Notes: a model not told the origin generated them from the sequence alone. A DNA stretch of 39,673 nucleotides from Terrabacter aerolatus (GCF_007991735.1 NZ_BJYX01000031.1:1-39673); one strand, 5' to 3'. Positions 17,314 through 25,724 are shown, numbered from the stretch's first letter. Numbers and translations: made by a program.

Positions 17314-17763
17314 GTGTTCGAGGGGCACGCCTGGATGGTCTGGCTGGGGGTGGCTCTCGTGCTGGTCGCCATCGAGACGGTGACCGTCGACTTCACCTTC
17401 CTCATGCTCGCCGGCGGTGCCGTCGGGGCCTCCGTCGCCGCAGCCTTCGGCGCGCCTCCAGCCGTCCAGGCGGTCGTCGCGGCCCTCGTGGCCGTTGCGC
17501 TGCTCGCGATCGTCCGCCCCTGGCTCAAGAAGCGTCTGGCGGCGAGCACGCCCCAGCAGCTCATGGGTGCCGCGGCCCACGTCGGCCGCTCCGCCGTCGC
17601 CATCGAGCGCGTCAACCCGGCGGGGGGCCGGGTGAAGCTCGCCGGCGAGACGTGGTCGGCCCGGACCCTCGGTGACGACATCGAGCCCGGCGAGGAGGTC
17701 GTCGTCGACTCCATCGACGGTGCCACCGCCATCGTGAGCCGCGCGCACGTCGTGGGGGCCTGA
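17314..17763 (+). CDS. NfeD family protein
   Basis: A 149-aa membrane protein. Hydrophobic helices occupy about residues 8-24, 27-46 and 49-69, followed by a ~70-residue OB-fold (VGRSAVAIERVNPAGGRVKLAGETWSAR...), the short NfeD1b-like architecture without the ClpP-like protease domain. NfeD proteins are encoded with SPFH/stomatin partners and are thought to work with them in membrane microdomain organisation or quality control. The SPFH gene follows 131 bp downstream, as expected. GTG17314 has ggcagggtggg upstream. Confidence 0.87.
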   Translation: MFEGHAWMVWLGVALVLVAIETVTVDFTFLMLAGGAVGASVAAAFGAPPAVQAVVAALVAVALLAIVRPWLKKRLAASTPQQLMGAAAHVGRSAVAIERVNPAGGRVKLAGETWSARTLGDDIEPGEEVVVDSIDGATAIVSRAHVVGA

Positions 17764-17894
17764 CGCCGCCGCGCCGACACCTCCGAACGCACCAGCCGCA
17801 CCACCGAACCACCGAGCAGACCGACCGGTCGGCTCGCACCAACCGTGCCTCCTCGGGGGAGCACGGACCACACAGGGAGAAGGTCGAGAAGGTC

Positions 17895-19100
17895 GTGGAT
17901 CCGGTTTACATCATTCCGATACTCATCGTGATCGTCGCACTCGTCGTCGTCGTGCGCACCGTGCGCATCGTGCCGCAGCAGACGGCCCAGATCGTCGAGC
18001 GGCTCGGCGGCTACAACAAGACCCTGACGGCGGGCATCCACTTCCTCATCCCGTTCGTGGACAAGGTGCGCGCCAACATCGACCTGCGCGAGCAGGTCGT
18101 CACGTTCCCGCCGCAGCCCGTCATCACCAGCGACAACCTCGTCGTCAACATCGACACCGTCATCTACTACTCGGTCACCGACGCGAAGGCCGCGGTCTAC
18201 GAGATCGCGAACTTCATCCAGGGCATCGAGCAGCTGACGGTGACGACGCTGCGCAACGTCATCGGCTCGCTCGACCTGGAGCAGGCCCTGACGAGCCGCG
18301 ACCAGATCAACGGCCAGCTCCGGGGCGTCCTCGACGAGGCCACGGGCAACTGGGGCATCCGGGTCAACCGCGTGGAGCTCAAGGCCATCGACCCGCCGCA
18401 CTCGGTGCAGGAGACGATGGAGAAGCAGATGCGCGCCGAGCGGGACCGCCGCGCCGCCATCCTCACGGCCGAGGGCTTCAAGCAGTCGGCCATCCTCACC
18501 GCCGAGGGTGAGAAGCAGAGCCAGATCCTGCGGGCCGAGGGTTCGGCCCAGGCCCGCATCCTCGAGGCACAGGGCCAGGCCCGCGCCATCCAGCAGGTCT
18601 TCGCGGCCATCCACCGCGGCAAGCCGACCCAGAAGCTGCTCGCCTACCAGTACCTCCAGGTGCTCCCGCAGCTCGCCCGCGGCGACTCCAACAAGATGTG
18701 GATCATCCCCTCGGAGCTCACGGACGCCCTCAAGGGCATCGGCAACGCGCTGGGCGGCAGCGAGCAGGGGCCGACCGGTGGCAGTGACGACGACCAGTGG
18801 GTCGACACCGGCGACGCGACCGACGACGCCTTCGCCGAGACGGTGCTGGAGGACCCGGCCAAGGCGTTGGCCGAGGCCCGCGGGCAGGCCGCGGCCGCGA
18901 GCGCCGAGTCCACCGAGCACACCGGCCCGGCGGGTCGCCAGCACACGTCGTTCCCGACGAGCGGCGACGTGCCGCCCCCGCCGGTCGCCGCACCGCCGGC
19001 CGCACCCGAGCTCCCCGCGTCGGTGAAGCCGGAGATCGCCGCGTCGGCCGGCCCCGAGGACCTGCCGGACGTCCCGCCGGAGGCACCGGCCCAGCGCTGA
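17895..19100 (+). CDS. SPFH/stomatin-family membrane protein
   Basis: A 401-aa protein anchored by one N-terminal helix (residues about 4-23, IIPILIVIVALVVVV). The SPFH domain follows (about 24-190: RIVPQQTAQIVERLGGYNKT, GIHFLIPFVDKV, 'DLREQVVTFPPQPVITSDN'). Then comes the coiled region with repeating AEG units (AILTAEG twice, ILRAEG, ILEAQGQARA; about 195-240), which drives oligomer assembly. The last ~110 residues are Pro/Ala/Glu-rich and likely disordered, longer than in the QmcA-type homologues. Partner of the upstream NfeD gene. gggagaaggtcgagaagg precedes GTG17895. Confidence 0.92.
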   Translation: MDPVYIIPILIVIVALVVVVRTVRIVPQQTAQIVERLGGYNKTLTAGIHFLIPFVDKVRANIDLREQVVTFPPQPVITSDNLVVNIDTVIYYSVTDAKAAVYEIANFIQGIEQLTVTTLRNVIGSLDLEQALTSRDQINGQLRGVLDEATGNWGIRVNRVELKAIDPPHSVQETMEKQMRAERDRRAAILTAEGFKQSAILTAEGEKQSQILRAEGSAQARILEAQGQARAIQQVFAAIHRGKPTQKLLAYQYLQVLPQLARGDSNKMWIIPSELTDALKGIGNALGGSEQGPTGGSDDDQWVDTGDATDDAFAETVLEDPAKALAEARGQAAAASAESTEHTGPAGRQHTSFPTSGDVPPPPVAAPPAAPELPASVKPEIAASAGPEDLPDVPPEAPAQR

Positions 19101-19147
19101 CGGACACCCTCGGCGAACGCCACCGACGACACCCGGCCACCCCTCTG

Positions 19148-19153
19148 TAGGGT
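19148..19153 (+). promoter_or_regulatory. -10 box for the TSUP gene
   Basis: TAGGGT, 6 nt before GTG19160. Confidence 0.5.
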
Positions 19154-19159
19154 GGCCGG

Positions 19160-19930
19160 GTGTCGTTCTGGTCCGCCGTCGCCGTCGCGATGGCCGGCAC
19201 CGGGGCCGGGATCATCAACGCGATCGTCGGCTCGGGCACGCTCATCACGTTCCCGACACTGCTCTTCTTCGGCGTGAACCCGCTCGTCGCCAACGTGTCC
19301 AACAACATCGGTCTCGTCGCCGGCGGCGTCACGGGGGCCTGGGGCTACCGGCACGAGCTCGGCGGACAGGCGCCCACGCTGCGCCGCCTGATGCCCATGT
19401 CGTTCGTCGGGTCCGTCGTCGGTGCGGGACTGCTCCTCGTCCTGCCGGCCGCGGCCTTCCGGGCCATCGTGCCGGTCCTCATCCTCGTCGCGCTCGTCCT
19501 CGTCCTCGCCGGGCCGCGCATCCAGGCGCGCGTGCACTCCCAGGGGGAGGGGGAGCCGGTGCCGCGCTGGCACACCCCCGCCATGGCCGCGGGTGTCTTC
19601 CTCGCCGGTGTCTACGGCGGCTACTTCGGCGCCGCCCAGGGCGTGCTCATCATGGGCCTGCTCAGCGCGCTGAGCCTCGAGCCGCTCCAGCGGCTCAACG
19701 GCTACAAGAACGTCCTGTCGCTCGTCGTGAACCTCGTCGCCGCCGCGGTCTTCGTGCTCTTCGCGCGCGAGCACATCGACTGGCTCGTCGTGGTGCTCAT
19801 CGGTGTCGGTGCCTTCGTCGGCGGGATCATCGGCGCCCGGGTGGGCCGCCGCATCGCGCCGAACGTCCTGCGCGGTCTCATCATCGCCATCGGCCTCGTC
19901 GCCATCGTCAAGCTCGTCTGGTTCCCCTGA
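19160..19930 (+). CDS. TSUP (TauE/SafE) family membrane transporter
   Basis: A 256-aa integral membrane protein with about eight hydrophobic helices. The family signature GAGIINAIVGSGTLITFPTL is in the first helix pair, followed by NPLVANVSNNIGLVAGG; the second half repeats the pattern with GGYFGAAQGVLIMGLL and RLNGYKNVLS. Such proteins export sulfite, sulfoacetate or similar sulfur anions; the substrate here cannot be told. GTG19160 is supported by the -10 box 6 nt upstream. No sulfur-metabolism gene is adjacent. Confidence 0.9.
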   Translation: MSFWSAVAVAMAGTGAGIINAIVGSGTLITFPTLLFFGVNPLVANVSNNIGLVAGGVTGAWGYRHELGGQAPTLRRLMPMSFVGSVVGAGLLLVLPAAAFRAIVPVLILVALVLVLAGPRIQARVHSQGEGEPVPRWHTPAMAAGVFLAGVYGGYFGAAQGVLIMGLLSALSLEPLQRLNGYKNVLSLVVNLVAAAVFVLFAREHIDWLVVVLIGVGAFVGGIIGARVGRRIAPNVLRGLIIAIGLVAIVKLVWFP

Positions 19931-19980
19931 ACCGCGTCCGACGCCGCGAGCGCGATGCCGGGGGAGGGTGCGACCCGCAC

Positions 19981-19986
19981 TAGCCT
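19981..19986 (+). promoter_or_regulatory. -10 box for the TrmH-family gene
   Basis: TAGCCT, 6 nt before GTG19993. Confidence 0.5.
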
Positions 19987-19992
19987 GTCGGC

Positions 19993-20811
19993 GTGCCGAT
20001 CGAGATCTCCGACCCCGCCGACCCGCGCGTGGCCGACTACGTGTCCCTGACCGACGTCGTGCTGCGCAGGCGCCACGAGCCCGAGAAGGGGCTCTACATC
20101 GCCGAGAGCCAGAAGGTGATCCGGCGTGCGCTGCGGGCGGGGCACCGGCCGAGGTCCTACCTCATGGCCCGACGCTGGCTCGACGACCTCTCCGACATCG
20201 TCGCCGACGCCGAGGCGCAGGGCATCCCGGTCTACTTCGGCGAGCACGACGTCATCGAGCAGCTGACCGGCTTCCACCTCCACCGTGGCGCTCTCGCCGC
20301 CATGCAGCGGCCCGTGCTCCCGAGCGTCGAGTCGCTCATCGCCGACGCGCGCCGGGTCATCGTGCTCGAGGACGTCGTGGACCACACCAACGTCGGTGCC
20401 ATCTTCAGGTCGGCCGCGGCGCTCGGCGTCGACGCGGTGCTCATCACCCCGCGCTGCGCCGACCCGCTCTACCGTCGCTCGATCCGGGTCTCGATGGGCA
20501 CCGTCTTCCAGGTGCCGTGGACGCGGATCGAACCGTGGCCGCAGGGGATCGGTCTGCTCCACGAGGCCGGGCTGACCGTGGCGGCCATGGCGCTGTCCGA
20601 CGACTCGGTGTCGCTCGACGAGCTCGAGTCGGCCCCGCCGGAGCGCCTGGCGCTCGTCGTCGGCACCGAGGGCGACGGCCTCTCGCACCGCACGGTCGCC
20701 GATGCAGACCTCACCCTGCGCATCCCGATGGCCGGGGGCGTCGACTCGCTCAACGTCGCCGCCGCCAGCGCGGTCGCGATGTGGGCCCTGCGTGCGCCGC
20801 AGCGGCCCTGA
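19993..20811 (+). CDS. TrmH/SpoU-family RNA 2'-O-methyltransferase
   Basis: A 272-aa SPOUT methyltransferase that would use S-adenosylmethionine to methylate rRNA or tRNA ribose. The N-terminal substrate-binding domain (about 1-105) has EKGLYIAESQKVIRRAL. The SpoU knot shows motif 1 VDHTNVGAIFRSAAALG, motif 2 ALVVGTEGDGLS and motif 3 'LRIPMAGGVDSLNVAAA'. The exact nucleotide target is unknown. Convergent with the DUF3037 gene. Confidence 0.92.
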   Translation: MPIEISDPADPRVADYVSLTDVVLRRRHEPEKGLYIAESQKVIRRALRAGHRPRSYLMARRWLDDLSDIVADAEAQGIPVYFGEHDVIEQLTGFHLHRGALAAMQRPVLPSVESLIADARRVIVLEDVVDHTNVGAIFRSAAALGVDAVLITPRCADPLYRRSIRVSMGTVFQVPWTRIEPWPQGIGLLHEAGLTVAAMALSDDSVSLDELESAPPERLALVVGTEGDGLSHRTVADADLTLRIPMAGGVDSLNVAAASAVAMWALRAPQRP

Positions 20812-20826
20812 CCGACCGTCGGTCGG
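20812..20826. terminator. Short hairpin between trmH-type and DUF3037 genes
   Basis: ccgacc (20812-20817), loop gtc, ggtcgg (20821-20826), directly after the TrmH stop in a 37-bp convergent gap; no T tract. Confidence 0.35.
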
Positions 20827-20848
20827 CGTCGTCAGGGACAGGGCCGCG

Positions 20849-21235
20849 TCAGGCCCGGACGGGCCGCACCAGGCGGTCCAGGAGGCGTTCGAGCTCGACG
20901 GCAGGCTCGTCGCAGAGGCCGCCGTGGACGGGTCCCGGCTGCACGACGGTCGAGCGGGGGGCGATGATCCAGCCGAAGCGCTGCCCCGGCTTGTCGAGCG
21001 TGGGCAGGCCCCGTCCGGTCTCGCCGCGGCACACGGCGCGGACCCTGTCGAGCATCGAGCGCACGCCGTCGAGGTCGCACGCGCCGCAGAGGGCCGAGGC
21101 ACGGGCCTCGTCGAGCTCCCAGGCGGCGTCGAGGAAATCGGCGTCCCGGGAGTAGAGCACGACCCCGACGTTGATGAACTCCTCGCGGTCGACGCGCGGG
21201 ACGAGGCGGAGCAGGACGTACTGGTAGGCGTTCAC
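20849..21235 (-). CDS. DUF3037 family protein
   Basis: A 128-aa protein starting NAYQYVLLRLVPRVDREEF, the DUF3037 hallmark, then VGVVLYS, and ending in a helical region with HGGLCDEPAVELERLLDRLV. GTG21235 overlaps the stop of the upstream HipA-like kinase (GTGA, 21232-21235), so the two are translationally coupled. DUF3037 and HipA-like kinase genes form a recurring pair in bacteria as I recall; no function has been shown. The upstream extension of the frame is shadow sequence inside the kinase gene. Confidence 0.85.
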   Translation of the reverse strand: MNAYQYVLLRLVPRVDREEFINVGVVLYSRDADFLDAAWELDEARASALCGACDLDGVRSMLDRVRAVCRGETGRGLPTLDKPGQRFGWIIAPRSTVVQPGPVHGGLCDEPAVELERLLDRLVRPVRA

Positions 21236-22002
21236 GCCGCCGCTCCCTCGGGCACCCACGTGAGCGGCCCGTCGAGCCGGGCTCGGAGCATCTGAACGTA
21301 TGCCGCCCGGACCGTGGACGCGTCGGCGAGGTCGGGCGTGGGCTCGATCCACTCCTCCGGCACCTCGGCGACCACCGCCTCGAGGGTGGCGGGAGTGAGC
21401 CTTGCGGCCAGCTCGTCGTGGCGGCGCGCGACGTCTCCGGCGACGTCGCGCAGCACGTGACGGCTCGCGTCGAAGGGTTGCGCGGCGAAGCGTTCCGGGG
21501 AGGGGGCGCGGCTCGGCCACGAGTGGTGGAAGTAGAGCGCTGCGCCGTGGTCGATGGCCCACGTGCGTCCGTGCCAGACGAGCAGGTTGGGGTTGGACCA
21601 CGTGCGGTCGACGTTGGCGGTCAGGGCATCGAGCCAGATGACCCGCTCGGCGAGGTCGGCCCCCGGCGGCCGTGAACCGTCGTAGCCCAGCGACCCCGGC
21701 AGGAAGTCGACGCCCAGGTTGGTCCCCACCGAGGCCGTGAGCAGGTCCTGGACCTCCTCGTCGGCCTCGTACTTCGCGATCCGCGGGTCGAGGCGGACGA
21801 CGGCCAGGTCGGGCACGGGGACGTCGATGAGTCGTGCGATCCCGGCCACGAGCACCTCGGCCACGAGGACCTTGAGGCCCTGCCCCGCGCCACGGAACTT
21901 CAGGACGTAGGTGCCGTCGTCGTCGGCCTCGACGATGCCGGGCAGCGACCCGCCCTCCTTGAGCGGCGTCACGTAGCGGGTGGCGGTCAGCTCGGGAAGC
22001 AC
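21232..22002 (-). CDS. HipA-like kinase family protein
   Basis: A 256-aa protein with a compact HipA/PI-kinase-like core. Lys35 in YVLKFRG fits an ATP lysine; NVDRTWSN (130-137) fits the catalytic loop and IDHG (150-153) the metal-binding aspartate. It is much shorter than HipA (about 440 aa) and has no HipB-type DNA-binding partner, so it should not be called a toxin. GTG22002 follows TAGGCT by 6 nt, a promoter lying in the last codons of the MFS gene. Coupled to DUF3037 downstream. Substrate unknown. Confidence 0.85.
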   Translation of the reverse strand: MLPELTATRYVTPLKEGGSLPGIVEADDDGTYVLKFRGAGQGLKVLVAEVLVAGIARLIDVPVPDLAVVRLDPRIAKYEADEEVQDLLTASVGTNLGVDFLPGSLGYDGSRPPGADLAERVIWLDALTANVDRTWSNPNLLVWHGRTWAIDHGAALYFHHSWPSRAPSPERFAAQPFDASRHVLRDVAGDVARRHDELAARLTPATLEAVVAEVPEEWIEPTPDLADASTVRAAYVQMLRARLDGPLTWVPEGAAA

Positions 22003-22006
22003 GGCG

Positions 22007-23275
22007 TCAGCCTAGTGGCCGCTCGTGGTCGAGCACCGTGGCCCGGGACCAGAGCCGCCCGAGCAGCGTCGCCGTCACGCCGTAGATCACCGCGAACGAC
22101 ACGAGCGGCCACCACGCGAGCCCGGACGCGGGCAGCACGAACGCGCCCAGGGCTGCCGCGGCGACCATGCCGGCGTTGTAGACGACGTCGTAGGCCGAGA
22201 ACGCCCGGCCGAGCAGGTGGTCGTCGACGTGCGCCTGCAGGAGGGAGTCGACGGTGATCTTGACGCACTGCGACGTGAACGACACGACGAAGCCGACGAC
22301 GACGATGCTCCACGGCGTGAGGAACGGACCGAGCACGGCACAGACGATCGCGCCGAGCGCGAGCATGCGCGCGGCATACGGCACCGCCGTGAGCCTGGGG
22401 GCGAGCCACGGGGTGATGAACGCGGCAGAGGCGAAGCCGACCGCCGAGGCGGCCGCCGCGACGCCGAAGCCTCGGGCTCCGTGGCCGGACTCGAACGGAC
22501 CCCGGAAGAGCAGCAGGGTCTGCAGCAGGAGGAAGCCGAACGGGATGCGCGTGAGGAAGACGAGGACGAGCAGCAGGCGCGCCCGGCGCGGCAGCGTGCG
22601 CACCGCCTCCGCGAGCCCGGTCACGACCGACCGCGTGATCTGGCCGACCGAGGGCGCCCCGCTCGTGTCGTCCGGTCCGATGAACGGCAGTCGGGTCGCT
22701 GCCCACGTGGCGGCCAGCACGCCCGCTGCGGCGAGGACGACGTCGAGGACGTCGCTGCCTCCGGCGGCACGGAGGCCGGTACCGATCGCGCCACCGAGGA
22801 GGTAGGCCAGCGAACCGCACGTGGGGGCAACGGAGTTCGCGCTGACGAGAGCCTCACGGGAGACGACGTGCGGCATGGCGGACGACAGGCCGGCGAGGAT
22901 GAAGCGGTTGACCGAGAAGACGAGCAGCACGAGGCCGAAGAAGGCGGGGCCCGTCCCGGAGCCGGAGACGAGGCCGGCCACGCCGAGGATCGCCGCCGCT
23001 CTGATGAGCTGGCTGACGACGATGACGCGCTTGCGTGGCCAGCGGTCCAGCAGCACCCCGACGAACGGACCCAGGGCGCTGTAGGGGAGCAGGACGATGG
23101 CGAACGCGATCGCGATCCCCTGAGCGTCGGCGGCCTTCTCGGGGTTGAAGAGGATGTGGCTGGCGAGGGCGACCTGGAAGACGCCGTCGCTGAACGACGA
23201 CGTGACGCGGCTGACGAAGAGCCGTCGGAAATCGCGCCCGCGCAGCAGGGTGAAGAGGGCACGCAGGAAGGTCAC
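22007..23275 (-). CDS. Major facilitator superfamily transporter
   Basis: A 422-aa protein with about 12 membrane helices. The segment PYSALGPFVGVLLDRWPRKR between helices 2 and 3 is the MFS drug/efflux signature (G-x3-DR-x-x-R/K type). The second half starts near residue 215. Substrate unknown, drug or metabolite efflux likely. GTG23275 follows TACGCT by 7 nt. The HipA-like gene starts 4 bp downstream, so partial co-transcription is possible. Confidence 0.88.
   Translation of the reverse strand: MTFLRALFTLLRGRDFRRLFVSRVTSSFSDGVFQVALASHILFNPEKAADAQGIAIAFAIVLLPYSALGPFVGVLLDRWPRKRVIVVSQLIRAAAILGVAGLVSGSGTGPAFFGLVLLVFSVNRFILAGLSSAMPHVVSREALVSANSVAPTCGSLAYLLGGAIGTGLRAAGGSDVLDVVLAAAGVLAATWAATRLPFIGPDDTSGAPSVGQITRSVVTGLAEAVRTLPRRARLLLVLVFLTRIPFGFLLLQTLLLFRGPFESGHGARGFGVAAAASAVGFASAAFITPWLAPRLTAVPYAARMLALGAIVCAVLGPFLTPWSIVVVGFVVSFTSQCVKITVDSLLQAHVDDHLLGRAFSAYDVVYNAGMVAAAALGAFVLPASGLAWWPLVSFAVIYGVTATLLGRLWSRATVLDHERPLG
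22009..22014 (-). promoter_or_regulatory. -10 box for the HipA-like gene, inside the MFS 3' end
   Basis: TAGGCT on minus, 6 nt before GTG22002, overlapping the MFS stop region. Confidence 0.45.
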
Positions 23276-23282
23276 GCGGCAC

Positions 23283-23288
23283 AGCGTA
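23283..23288 (-). promoter_or_regulatory. -10 box for the MFS gene
   Basis: TACGCT on minus, 7 nt before GTG23275. Confidence 0.45.
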
Positions 23289-23298
23289 CGGTCCTGAC

Positions 23299-23317
23299 GC
23301 CGACAGCCGGTGTCGGC
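23299..23317 (-). terminator. Hairpin after the ABC permease gene
   Basis: Perfect arms gccgaca (23299-23305) and tgtcggc (23311-23317), loop gccgg, 7 bp past the permease stop and just upstream of the MFS promoter. No T tract, but the position fits the end of the MarR-ABC operon. Confidence 0.5.
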
Positions 23318-23324
23318 AAGGGTG

Positions 23325-24146
23325 TCAGCGCGCGAGTCGGCCGATGAGGGCGGCGGCGCAGACGATGCCGGCCACCGCGCTGCCGACGAGGACGCCGAAG
23401 TCGACCCAGTAGCTCGTGGGCGTGCCGAGGAGCAGCCCGCGCAGGGCGGACACCTCGTAGGTCAGGGGGTTGACGTGGCTGACGACCTGGAGCCAGCCCG
23501 GCATCATCTCGACCGGGTAGAGGGCGTTGGAGGCGAAGAAGAGCGGCATGGTGATGGCCTGTCCGATGCCCATGAGGCGGTCGCGCTTGAGGGCCAGGCC
23601 CGCGATGCTCAGCGACAGGCACGAGAAGAACGCGGCTCCGAGCATGACGACGAGCACGACGCCGAGCAGCCGGAGCGGGTTCCACGTCATGGCGACGCCC
23701 ATGAGGGCCGCCACGACGACGACGATGACGGCCTGCGCCACGGAGCGGACCCCGGCTGCGAACGCCTTGCCCGCCACGAGCGCCGCCCTGGGAGTGGGCG
23801 TCACGAGCAGCTTGGTCAGCACGCCCGCGTCGCGCTCCCAGATGATCTGGATGCCGTAGAAGATCGCGATGAACAGGGCCGACTGCGCGATGACGCCCGG
23901 CGCGAGGAAGTCGAGGTACGGGATCCCCCCGGTGGGGATCGCCCGGATGTGGCTGAAGGTCGTGCCGAAGATGACGAGCCACAGGATCGGCTGGACGGCC
24001 CTCGTCACGAGCTCGCTGCGGTCGTGCCGCAGCTTCTGCAGCTCGACGAGGCAGAAGGTGCCGACGCGCGAGACGAGCAGCGCCGGCCCCGTGCGGGTGC
24101 GCAGGTCAGCCCAGACGGCGGGCGGTTCGACGAGTCGCTCGGACAC
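23325..24146 (-). CDS. ABC-2 type transporter permease (DrrB-like)
   Basis: A 273-aa membrane protein with about six helices. The central GAAFFSCLSLSIAGLALKRD and the 'AITMPLFFASNALYPVEMMP' region are the ABC-2 permease signature seen in daunorubicin-resistance-type exporters. GTG24146 has a strong gggaggg 7 nt upstream and overlaps the end of the ATPase gene by 41 bp, which indicates co-translation. Together with the ATPase it would form an exporter of a hydrophobic drug, lipid or glycolipid; the substrate is unknown. Confidence 0.9.
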   Translation of the reverse strand: MSERLVEPPAVWADLRTRTGPALLVSRVGTFCLVELQKLRHDRSELVTRAVQPILWLVIFGTTFSHIRAIPTGGIPYLDFLAPGVIAQSALFIAIFYGIQIIWERDAGVLTKLLVTPTPRAALVAGKAFAAGVRSVAQAVIVVVVAALMGVAMTWNPLRLLGVVLVVMLGAAFFSCLSLSIAGLALKRDRLMGIGQAITMPLFFASNALYPVEMMPGWLQVVSHVNPLTYEVSALRGLLLGTPTSYWVDFGVLVGSAVAGIVCAAALIGRLAR

Positions 24147-24909
24147 TGCTCAGCCCTCCCTTCTCGCCGTCGTCGAGGGCCTCGCCGGTGTGGTGGCGGA
24201 AGACGTCCTCGAGGGAGGCGCCGGTGCCTGCCGCGGCCTTGAGCTCCGTGGGGGAGCCGAGGGCGCGCAGGCGGCCGCGGTGCATGAGCGCGACGCGGTC
24301 GCACAGCTCGTCGGCCTCCTCCATGTAGTGCGTCGTGAGCAGCACGGTCATCCCGTGGTCGCGCTGCATCTGGGCCACGCGCTGCCAGACGCTGTCCCGT
24401 GCGACCGGGTCGAGACCGACGGTCGGCTCGTCGAGGACGAGGAGGGCCGGACGGTTGACGAGGGCCTGCGCGAGCTCCAGCCGGCGCACCATGCCACCGG
24501 AGTAGGTGGACGCCAGGCGTGACTCGTCGGCGCGCAGGTCGACCATCTCGAGGACCTCGTCGACGCGGGCGGACCGCTCCCGCCTCGGCACGTCGAAGAG
24601 GCGCGCGAACCACTCGACGTTCTCGCGCCCCGTCAGGGCACCCTCGATCGACAGCTGCTGGGGCACGTAGCCGAGCAGCCGGCGCACGAGCATCGCGTCG
24701 GTGCGCACCGAGCGGCCGAAGATCTCGACCTCGCCGGACTGCAGTGGCAGCAGGGTGTTGAGCAGCCGGATCGTCGTCGTCTTGCCCGCACCGTTGGGTC
24801 CGAGCAGGCCGAAGCACTCACCGGCCTCGACCTCGAGGGTGAGGTCGTCGACCGCGACGTGGCTGCCGAAGCTGTAGCCCAGCGCGCGGATGTCGATGGC
24901 GGCCGTCAC
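24106..24909 (-). CDS. ABC transporter ATP-binding protein (DrrA-like)
   Basis: A 267-aa ATPase with Walker A GPNGAGKTTTIRLLN (starting about residue 38), signature YSGGMVRRLELAQAL, Walker B ALLVLDEPTVGLDP and switch THYMEEADELCDRV. The C-terminal LEDVFRHHTGE motif is typical of DrrA-type exporters. GTG24909 overlaps the marR stop (GTGA, 24906-24909). Order marR-ATPase-permease suggests a MarR-controlled efflux operon. Confidence 0.92.
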   Translation of the reverse strand: MTAAIDIRALGYSFGSHVAVDDLTLEVEAGECFGLLGPNGAGKTTTIRLLNTLLPLQSGEVEIFGRSVRTDAMLVRRLLGYVPQQLSIEGALTGRENVEWFARLFDVPRRERSARVDEVLEMVDLRADESRLASTYSGGMVRRLELAQALVNRPALLVLDEPTVGLDPVARDSVWQRVAQMQRDHGMTVLLTTHYMEEADELCDRVALMHRGRLRALGSPTELKAAAGTGASLEDVFRHHTGEALDDGEKGGLSSVRATRRTARRLG

Positions 24910-25511
24910 GGCCCGTCGCCCCCGTCGCCCCCGTCGCCCCTGTCGTTCCCGGCCGGCTCCTGCGCGAGCCTCGCTGCCGGTGACCCGGGGCTCGGGGTGG
25001 CTCCGACGGGCTCGTCTGTCGCGGTGCGCTGGCCGGGCGCGCCCAGGCTGATCGGTGCCGTGGAGTCGGGAAGCGCTGCTGCGATGCGCGCGATGGTGCC
25101 CAGGGCATCGGCCAGCCGCTCACGTTCGACCCTGGTGAGGCCCTCCAGCGCCGTGGCCGTCGTCTGGGCGCGCCGGTCACGCCACTGCTCGAGCGCTGCG
25201 CGGGCCGACGCCGTGAGGTCGAGACGGGCCACCCGGCGGTCATTCGTGTCACGCTCCCGGACGAGCACGCCGAGGGTGAGCAGCTGGCCGACCAGGGTGG
25301 AGACGGTGTTCGCGGCGAGGCCGAGCACGCGAGCCGACTCGGCCACCGTGATGCCCGGGTTGCGACGGACCACGCGCAGCAGCTCGAGCTGGGCGGCGGA
25401 GAGCGCCAGCTCGGGCAGCGGCGCGCCGACCAGGCGCCGGGACCGTCGGCGCAGCAGCCCGATGACGTCGTAGAGGTCGTCTGCCAGCCCGGCCACGTTC
25501 TCGTCGCTCAC
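24906..25511 (-). CDS. MarR-family transcriptional regulator
   Basis: A 201-aa protein. A winged helix-turn-helix spans about residues 37-105 (LSAAQLELLRVV, 'GITVAESARVLGLAANTVST', wing RERDTNDRRVARLDLT). The last ~50 residues are Pro/Gly/Asp-rich and end in three GDG units encoded by 9-bp tandem repeats (about 24909-24943), right at the overlap with the ATPase start; this tail is unusual for MarR. It probably regulates its own operon in response to the exporter's substrate. GTG25511 follows TAATCT by 6 nt, leaderless. Confidence 0.9.
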   Translation of the reverse strand: MSDENVAGLADDLYDVIGLLRRRSRRLVGAPLPELALSAAQLELLRVVRRNPGITVAESARVLGLAANTVSTLVGQLLTLGVLVRERDTNDRRVARLDLTASARAALEQWRDRRAQTTATALEGLTRVERERLADALGTIARIAAALPDSTAPISLGAPGQRTATDEPVGATPSPGSPAARLAQEPAGNDRGDGGDGGDGP

Positions 25512-25517
25512 GATCGA

Positions 25518-25523
25518 AGATTA
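25518..25523 (-). promoter_or_regulatory. -10 box for the marR-ABC operon
   Basis: TAATCT on minus, 6 nt before GTG25511. Autorepression at this site would be expected for MarR; no obvious inverted repeat was found over it. Confidence 0.5.
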
Positions 25524-25600
25524 CGTCTGTCGCAGAGGCGTGGCCAAGAGGGGACGAACGGCGTCCGGCACGAGTCAGCGCAGGCCCGAGGGAACGAGAA

Positions 25601-25634
25601 GACCCCCGGGCTCCTGGACAGGAACCCGGGGGTC
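25601..25634 (-). terminator. Terminator of tRNA-Leu
   Basis: Perfect arms gacccccggg and cccgggggtc (25601-25610, 25625-25634), with an inner tcct/agga stem, followed on minus by ttctcgtt. It starts 4 nt after the tRNA CCA end, so it is a good factor-independent terminator. Confidence 0.85.
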
Positions 25635-25637
25635 TCA

Positions 25638-25724
25638 TGGTGTCGAGGGGGGGACTTGAACCCCCACGCCCGTTAAGGGCACTAGCACCTCAAGCTAGCG
25701 CGTCTGCCATTCCGCCACCCCGAC
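25638..25724 (-). tRNA. tRNA-Leu (anticodon GAG)
   Basis: An 87-nt class II tRNA with CCA encoded. Acceptor gtcgggg pairs with cctcgac (one G-U); the anticodon arm ctagc-ttgaggt-gctag gives GAG, reading CUC/CUU; a long variable arm (tgcccttaacgggcg) is as expected for Leu; the T arm ggggg-ttcaagt-ccccc is intact; discriminator base is A, as needed for leucine. Confidence 0.97.

Noticed and set aside
21232-22002. HipA-type toxin-antitoxin system
   Set aside because: The kinase is about half the HipA length and has no HipB-like DNA-binding partner.
25638-25724. Integration site at tRNA-Leu
   Set aside because: No integrase gene and no repeated tRNA 3' end were seen nearby; both sides carry housekeeping-type genes.
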